From contig OZ012700.1 in the NCBI GenBank assembly GCA_963942565.1, forward strand, positions 6,479,721 to 6,543,720: a DNA stretch of 64,000 bases, read 5' to 3'. Position 1 is the first letter of the stretch. Every line of letters starts with the position of its first letter. Both the position numbers and the translations under genes were made by a program. The notes beneath the pieces are model-generated. The model was not told the DNA's origin. It did not search any database and worked only from the letters and a program-made list of their open reading frames with translations. Below are positions 60,801 to 64,000 of the stretch, in pieces. Origin of the DNA: Maea johnstoni (Eukaryota; Annelida; Polychaeta; Spionida; Magelonidae).

Positions 60801-61646
60801 AATTCAACAATGTTCAACAATAACATGATATTTTTGCCAGACTTTTTTAATGAAGACGGAACAATGATTAGCCAGAAAAATTTGGAAGATCGAATAGGGG
60901 TGAAAATTCCCTTCACCCAATACTTTGGATTAAGAAAAGCAATTCCAAAAGAATGGAGAGAATTTATGAGACACTATCAAAAAACCCAAAATATGGAAAG
61001 ACCAACGATTATAGACTGGCTTACCAAAGATAAAAAAGGTGGTCAAAACCTTAGAAAAGTCTGGCATATTGAAGATAAAGAAAGTACAAACATTGGGCAA
61101 ATAAGATGGAATGAGGAATTGGGAGAAATAGACAATGCAACATGGAGCTCTCTATATCAAATGGCAGATAGATGCAAAATTAATGTGAGAAGTAAGTATT
61201 TTCAGTTTCAAATTCTCCACAGGTCCATTATGACGAATAGAAAACTATACCAATTTAATCTAAGAGATAACGAAGAATGCGACCAATGTGGAGAAACAGA
61301 AACTATTTCTCATCTACTTTATAACTGTAATTATATAAAACAAATTTGGAATTCAACAATTAATTGGTTATCGCCATTGATAAGAGAGGATATTCATTAT
61401 GACAAAAATTCCATCCTATTGGGCAATACAAGAAACACATTATTAGTAAACTATATCTTTATTGTTTTAAAGCACGAGATATACAAGTTTAAGTGGAAGA
61501 AAATACAATACAGGTTAATTTTCCTGAAAAGATCATTAAAAAATTATATGAATATTGAACTCTATAATGCGAAAATAATTGGAAAAGAAGAGAAGACCTT
61601 AGGTAAATGGTCTCCACTGTTGAATAACCTGCGTAACATACAGTGA
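57849..61646 (+). CDS. L1/Tx1-type LINE ORF2 (endonuclease and reverse transcriptase)
   Basis: Open from 57,849 (just after an in-frame TAA at 57,846) to the stop at 61,644-61,646, 1,265 codons. There is no ATG before or within the first endonuclease block (KIGSVNCRGLSKREKRVDFFEKF, IIFLQDIHWD), so the start is non-AUG or by reinitiation. Endonuclease: MGGDWNATLD, ARLDYFLLS, SDHSIISF. Reverse transcriptase: NKSPGLDGYSPEFYKFFW, LKNWRPISLLNTSYK, QKGFLENRSI, LLVDFQKAFDSLSWEF, LERGCRQGDPISPYIFILC and the catalytic YADDTSIFLE, then NITKTKVI. C-terminal CDQCGETETISHLLYNC zinc motif. All key residues are present and no frame break is seen. It cleaves target DNA and copies the LINE RNA in place. Confidence 0.94.
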   Translation, partial: YYPKNSKGDNLKIGSVNCRGLSKREKRVDFFEKFKKEKYDIIFLQDIHWDINTENKARQEWNYTMISSPNTTLARGTAILFNNTFEFETKNKIIDKSGNYSIVEITLPNKLSIVLCCIYGPNIDNPAFYQTIEEKILSFNNPIVIMGGDWNATLDFSKDNINYVNHNNPRTVKAIKKLSKNLNLVDGWRIANQDFSKFTWSQGISGKQARLDYFLLSEEMLTISNNFKIGNKYRSDHSIISFNIITSNDKRGPGIWKFNNDLLKNKDFIKMIKTEINYHKTTYAATPYKPEYIESIAHGFEIMIDPSLYWETLLVTLRGEIIRFSKKLKRELNIKEKKLEREITELNNIINTGQYSKQLYNNLIQKNEEMIEIRKKELNGMQIRSRANWLEYGEKPSKFFLNMESKNTINKNMKELETESGKITNQKEILDAVKNFYENLYKKETFTKQPEYYPNIVPQKISEQEKEKLEGPITKEELDIALGKSKNNKSPGLDGYSPEFYKFFWPQIGDFFLDCINNNFNKGKLTCTQSQGVITCLPKTGKLRNQLKNWRPISLLNTSYKLISLCITNRIRPLLNNIISQEQKGFLENRSIADCSRLIYDIISETELMDKSGLILLVDFQKAFDSLSWEFIDEVLDNFNFGQNLKKWIKMFQINSNSRIILNGHLSEPFPLERGCRQGDPISPYIFILCSEYLTQAFKKDKNVKGIRLGEKEHKLCQYADDTSIFLEASEKNLRNSLKILNWFHFKSGLQVNITKTKVIRIGNIRETDRRFCRENDLDWVYEFTALGIDYNMRSLENITEQNILPKIEKMEGTLKSWGFRNITPLERVTILKSLVLSKITHILQALPTPPKQLLTTIEHLCFEFIWGKKRHEVKKETAYKDTKDGGLKMMNIVEFDHSLKLTWLRKILTTEPDWIEFPKKYKIDRLMFTDSKIHTTILCTIKNKFWKSVALAYVSWYKALKKSTKIPIEYTPIWGNALFNVPFNSTMFNNNMIFLPDFFNEDGTMISQKNLEDRIGVKIPFTQYFGLRKAIPKEWREFMRHYQKTQNMERPTIIDWLTKDKKGGQNLRKVWHIEDKESTNIGQIRWNEELGEIDNATWSSLYQMADRCKINVRSKYFQFQILHRSIMTNRKLYQFNLRDNEECDQCGETETISHLLYNCNYIKQIWNSTINWLSPLIREDIHYDKNSILLGNTRNTLLVNYIFIVLKHEIYKFKWKKIQYRLIFLKRSLKNYMNIELYNAKIIGKEEKTLGKWSPLLNNLRNIQ

Positions 61647-61726
61647 TACTGCAATTCATGACTTGAAATGAACCTATTTGTGAAACCTTGTTATTGACTT
61701 GTCTATGGAGAATAAAATTATAAAAA

Positions 61727-61742
61727 AAACTATTTTGCCAAA
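61727..61742. repeat. right target-site duplication of the L1-type LINE
   Basis: AAACTATTTTGCCAAA, an exact copy of 55,156-55,171, directly after the A-rich tail. Confidence 0.93.
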
Positions 61743-61829
61743 GTTCTGGTGAAATGTTGAATTTATTCTCAGTGAATGAGATGACATAGTATGATCCAGG
61801 TAATTTGAAATGAAGAGATGGATGAACTG

Positions 61830-62060
61830 ACATTAGACTGACATCAGACTGACAAGAAGAATTAGCTGACAACACACTGACAATACACTGACATTAGGAG
61901 CCATTTGGTAGTTTTCAGTGTAATGTCAGTGTGTTGTCAGTGTAATGTCAGATCTGACAATAGACTGGCATGAAAGTGCACTGGCAACACACTGACGTTA
62001 CCAGTGTGTTGTCAGTGTATTGTCAGTGTGCTGTCAGTTTATTGTCAGCTCTGACTAAAA
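61830..62060. repeat. 11-bp motif array in the DNA transposon (inner)
   Basis: Near 61,995-62,050 CAGTGTGTTGT, CAGTGTATTGT, CAGTGTGCTGT and CAGTTTATTGT follow one another with an 11-bp period. Upstream (61,829-61,890) the same motif is in reverse orientation (ACTGACAACAC). Confidence 0.85.
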
Positions 62061-62519
62061 TAATGTGTGTTTTGCACCTGTAATTACGAGACACCTGCAT
62101 AGAAATACGCCTAGCCAGCGACATTAATGACCTACACACCCTGCCCTCTCCATGCATATGCAACATGTAGCATAAAATGCCTCACAGGGCTAGTAACAGA
62201 GCATCAAAGTAGGGTAGATTTCATCAATTGACCCATTGACATTGCAATATCATGTACCCTTTTCATATTTCTGACGTTTCTGGTTATTAAAATCAATATT
62301 TTCTGCCTTAGGTACTCCAGATAACTATTCCTAAGGGTTCTATGTGTTATTATGAACACATAGGAACGCTTTTGACATCATCTTTCTTTCTTATTTAGAT
62401 GAAGGTCACAATTACTTACGTTGAGCAAGAGTTGAGCTTTTTTTTTTTGCACCTTTTCAAACATCACCAGGGAGAGGCCATCCCATAATTTCTCCCATAA
62501 TGCATTGCAATAACGGTCA
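62061..62519. other. unassigned interior of the DNA transposon
   Basis: Non-coding. A short inverted pair ATTCCTAAGGGTTCTATGTG / CACATAGGAACG lies near 62,325-62,370. Confidence 0.4.
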
Positions 62520-62830
62520 TTTTCTTGCCAGTGTGATGTCAGTCATCTGACATTACACTGGCATTAAAGTTACCCTCAAGTGTCATCTGACAATAGACTT
62601 GCGATAAGGTCAATTTCTTACCAGTGTATAATTTGTCTGTTGTCAGTTTGTTGTCAGACAACTGGCAATACACTGGTAATAGTGCCAGTCTAATGTCAGA
62701 TATGAGAATTTCATGTCTGTGTATTACCAGTGTGTTCACTGTGTTGTCAGATGCCGATATTTCCAATCAGTCTGATGTCAGTGTATTGTCAGTGTGATGT
62801 CAGTCTGTTGTAAGTGTATTGTCAGAAACC
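62520..62830. repeat. subterminal 11-bp motif array, right end
   Basis: TGTCAGTNTNNTG motifs in both orientations up to 13 bp from the right terminus, mirroring the left-end array. Confidence 0.78.
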
Positions 62831-62844
62831 TGTTTTCATAAGGG

Positions 62845-64000
62845 TAGGGACATCCCTCTCTGACTTTTATGATCAAGAAATGGGAGTTCCTCAGGGTAGC
62901 ATTTTATCTGTCACCCTTTTTATTGTCAAAATCAACAGCATCACCAGCTGTATAAGAAATGGTGTTGACAAGTCTCTATTTGTGGATGACTTTGGTGTCT
63001 CATATCGATCAAAACACATGCACGCTATAGAAAGGCAGCTCCAACTTCATCTAAATAGAAAAGAAGATTGGGCTGATAATAATGGTTTTAAATTTTCTCA
63101 ATCAAAGACTGTCTGTGTCCATTTTGTTGGAGAAGGGGTCTTCATCCAGACCCCTACTTGGTACTTTATGATAACCCCATTCCTGTAAAGAAGGAAACAA
63201 AGTTCCTTGGCATTTTACTTAACTCAAAACTGACATTTGTCCCTCATATCAAGGGCCTGAAGAACAAGTGTGTCAAGGCTTTGAATTTGTTGAGAGTAGT
63301 TTCCAACACTGACTTGGGGTGGGGATCGTAGAGTTCTTTTACGACTGTATGGAGCCCTCGTACGTTCAAAGCTAGACTATGGATGTTTTATTTATGGAGC
63401 AGCATGTAAATCTTATATCTCTTTGCTGGAGCCTATTCAAAACCTTATGGCACTAAATGGCCTTTGTGCGCCGATGTGCCTTTAAGAAATCATTCATTCA
63501 TTCATTTAAGAAATCATTCATTCATTCATTCATTCCTATTCAAAACCAGGGTTTGAGGCTTTCTCTTGGAGCCTTTAGAACCTCTCATGCACAGAGTCTT
63601 TGTATTGAGGCGAATGAGCTCCCTCTTCACCTCAGGAGAGAAAAGCTTGCTCTTCAATTTGCAACTACAATAGCTGCCAACCCAAATAACCCTGTTTATG
63701 ATACTATTTTTAACCCTCGGTATGTGGATCTTTTTGGTAGAAAACCAAGAGTCATTCCAACTTTTGGTATTCGTATTAAGGAGACATTGGAAGAATTGGA
63801 TTTTGATCCTGACATCATTGCAAAGTTTGAATTTCCTGAAACTCCTCCATGGACATACCCAACTGCTATGGTCAACCTCACTCTTTCCTATGCCAAGAAG
63901 GATCAAACGGATCCTTCAAAGTACTTGAGCCTACATAATGAGGTGAAGGATGTCTTTCAAGACTGATTTCATCTACACTGACGGCTCTGTTTCAGATGAT
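62845..64000 (+). pseudogene. Nimb LINE copy 2, right part
   Basis: Resumes exactly where the left part stopped: GTSLSDFYDQEMGVPQGSILSVTLF, LFVDDFGVSYRSKHMHAIERQ, then a frame break near 63,125 and another near 63,310-63,330; after the small insertion at 63,445 it reads IQNQGLRLSLGAFRTS ... FNPRYVDLFGRKPRVIPTFGIRIKE ... to the start of RNase H at the window edge (a frame break near 63,960). About 90% like copy 1 by eye. Not functional. Confidence 0.92.
63445..63534 (+). mobile_element. 90-bp Nimb 3' end inserted in Nimb copy 2
   Basis: TTATGGCACTAAATGGCC ... GATGTGCCTTTAAG plus (ATTC)n, flanked by 13-bp CCTATTCAAAACC at 63,432-63,444 and 63,535-63,547. Its tail is duplicated: TTTAAGAAATCATTC occurs twice. 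Confidence 0.93.

Larger units (their letters stand above)
55172..61726 (+). mobile_element. complete Tx1/L1-type LINE
   Basis: 6.55 kb bounded by a perfect 16-bp target duplication. Long 5' UTR with internal tandem monomers, intact ORF1 and ORF2, and an AATAAAATTATAAAAA tail. No RNase H domain, L1-type ORF1 and CxxC-H-C C-terminus place it in the L1/Tx1 group. The intact frames and perfect duplication indicate a recent insertion. Confidence 0.93.
54678..62844. mobile_element. TA-flanked DNA transposon carrying an L1 insertion
   Basis: Inverted ends CCCTTACGAAAA (left) and, reverse-complemented, CCCTTATGAAAA (right), flanked by TA (54,676-54,677 and 62,845-62,846). The intact Nimb copy 1 gives the empty-site reading across the junction. 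Removing the L1 and one target copy leaves about 1.6 kb: 54,678-55,171 plus 61,743-62,844. Both ends hold arrays of an 11-bp motif. No transposase is seen, so it is non-autonomous. The superfamily is undetermined beyond the TA target. Confidence 0.85.

Noticed and set aside
61990-62060. CRISPR-like regular repeats
   Set aside because: The 11-bp units have no unique spacers and sit in a eukaryotic transposon end.

Overview
The window is animal nuclear DNA, most likely from a marine invertebrate (a mollusc, lancelet, echinoderm/hemichordate or cnidarian; the sequence alone does not settle which). The reasons are spliced coding exons with GT/AG borders, several LINE clades side by side, tRNA-derived SINEs, many small inverted-repeat DNA transposons (MITEs), long (TA)n tracts, and a disrupted gene resembling the RAG1 N-terminal (N-RAG) family reported from marine invertebrates. 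Almost every open reading frame belongs to a mobile element.

Layout. 1-10 kb: microsatellites, a 200-base assembly gap, SINEs beside (TA)n tracts, and MITEs; no gene seen. 10-14 kb: two parts of a CR1/L2-type LINE separated by inverted SINEs. 14.2-22.2 kb: two nested MITEs, then a disrupted N-RAG-like gene broken by a LINE insertion, a fossil Ty3/gypsy element carrying a CW zinc finger and a TatD-like domain, and an L1-type LINE end. 23.3-24.2 kb: hAT transposase remnant. 24.2-26.0 kb: four phase-compatible exons of an unknown coiled-coil protein. 26.2-29.1 kb: a 1.6-kb tandem duplication of an old minus-strand LINE loaded with MITEs. 29.4-32.4 kb: a 2.95-kb palindrome built of ~185-bp tandem units. 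32.6-36.4 kb: LINE scraps and a TTAA-flanked foldback element. 36.6-42.2 kb: a tandem, higher-order array of a MULE transposase exon. 43-48.7 kb: a nearly complete LINE of the I/Nimb group with RNase H. 49.1-53.4 kb: a minus-strand, about nine-exon gene (ParB-like motif, coiled coil, Tudor-like end) with several in-frame TAG codons. 53.8-64 kb: a three-level nest. A second Nimb copy is split by a TA-flanked DNA transposon with 11-bp subterminal repeats, and that transposon is split by a complete, intact Tx1/L1-type LINE with a perfect 16-bp target duplication.

How the parts work together. The two coding-competent LINEs (Nimb at 43.6-48.5 kb; Tx1/L1-type at 55.2-61.7 kb) each encode an RNA-binding ORF1 and an endonuclease/reverse-transcriptase ORF2. 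Short Nimb 3' ends with (ATTC)n tails and target duplications at five or more places show that the Nimb machinery has been active here. The L1-in-DNA-transposon arrangement recalls Xenopus Tx1L in Tx1D. The two exon-defined genes (24.2-26.0 kb plus strand; 49.1-53.4 kb minus strand) are the best candidates for host sequence.
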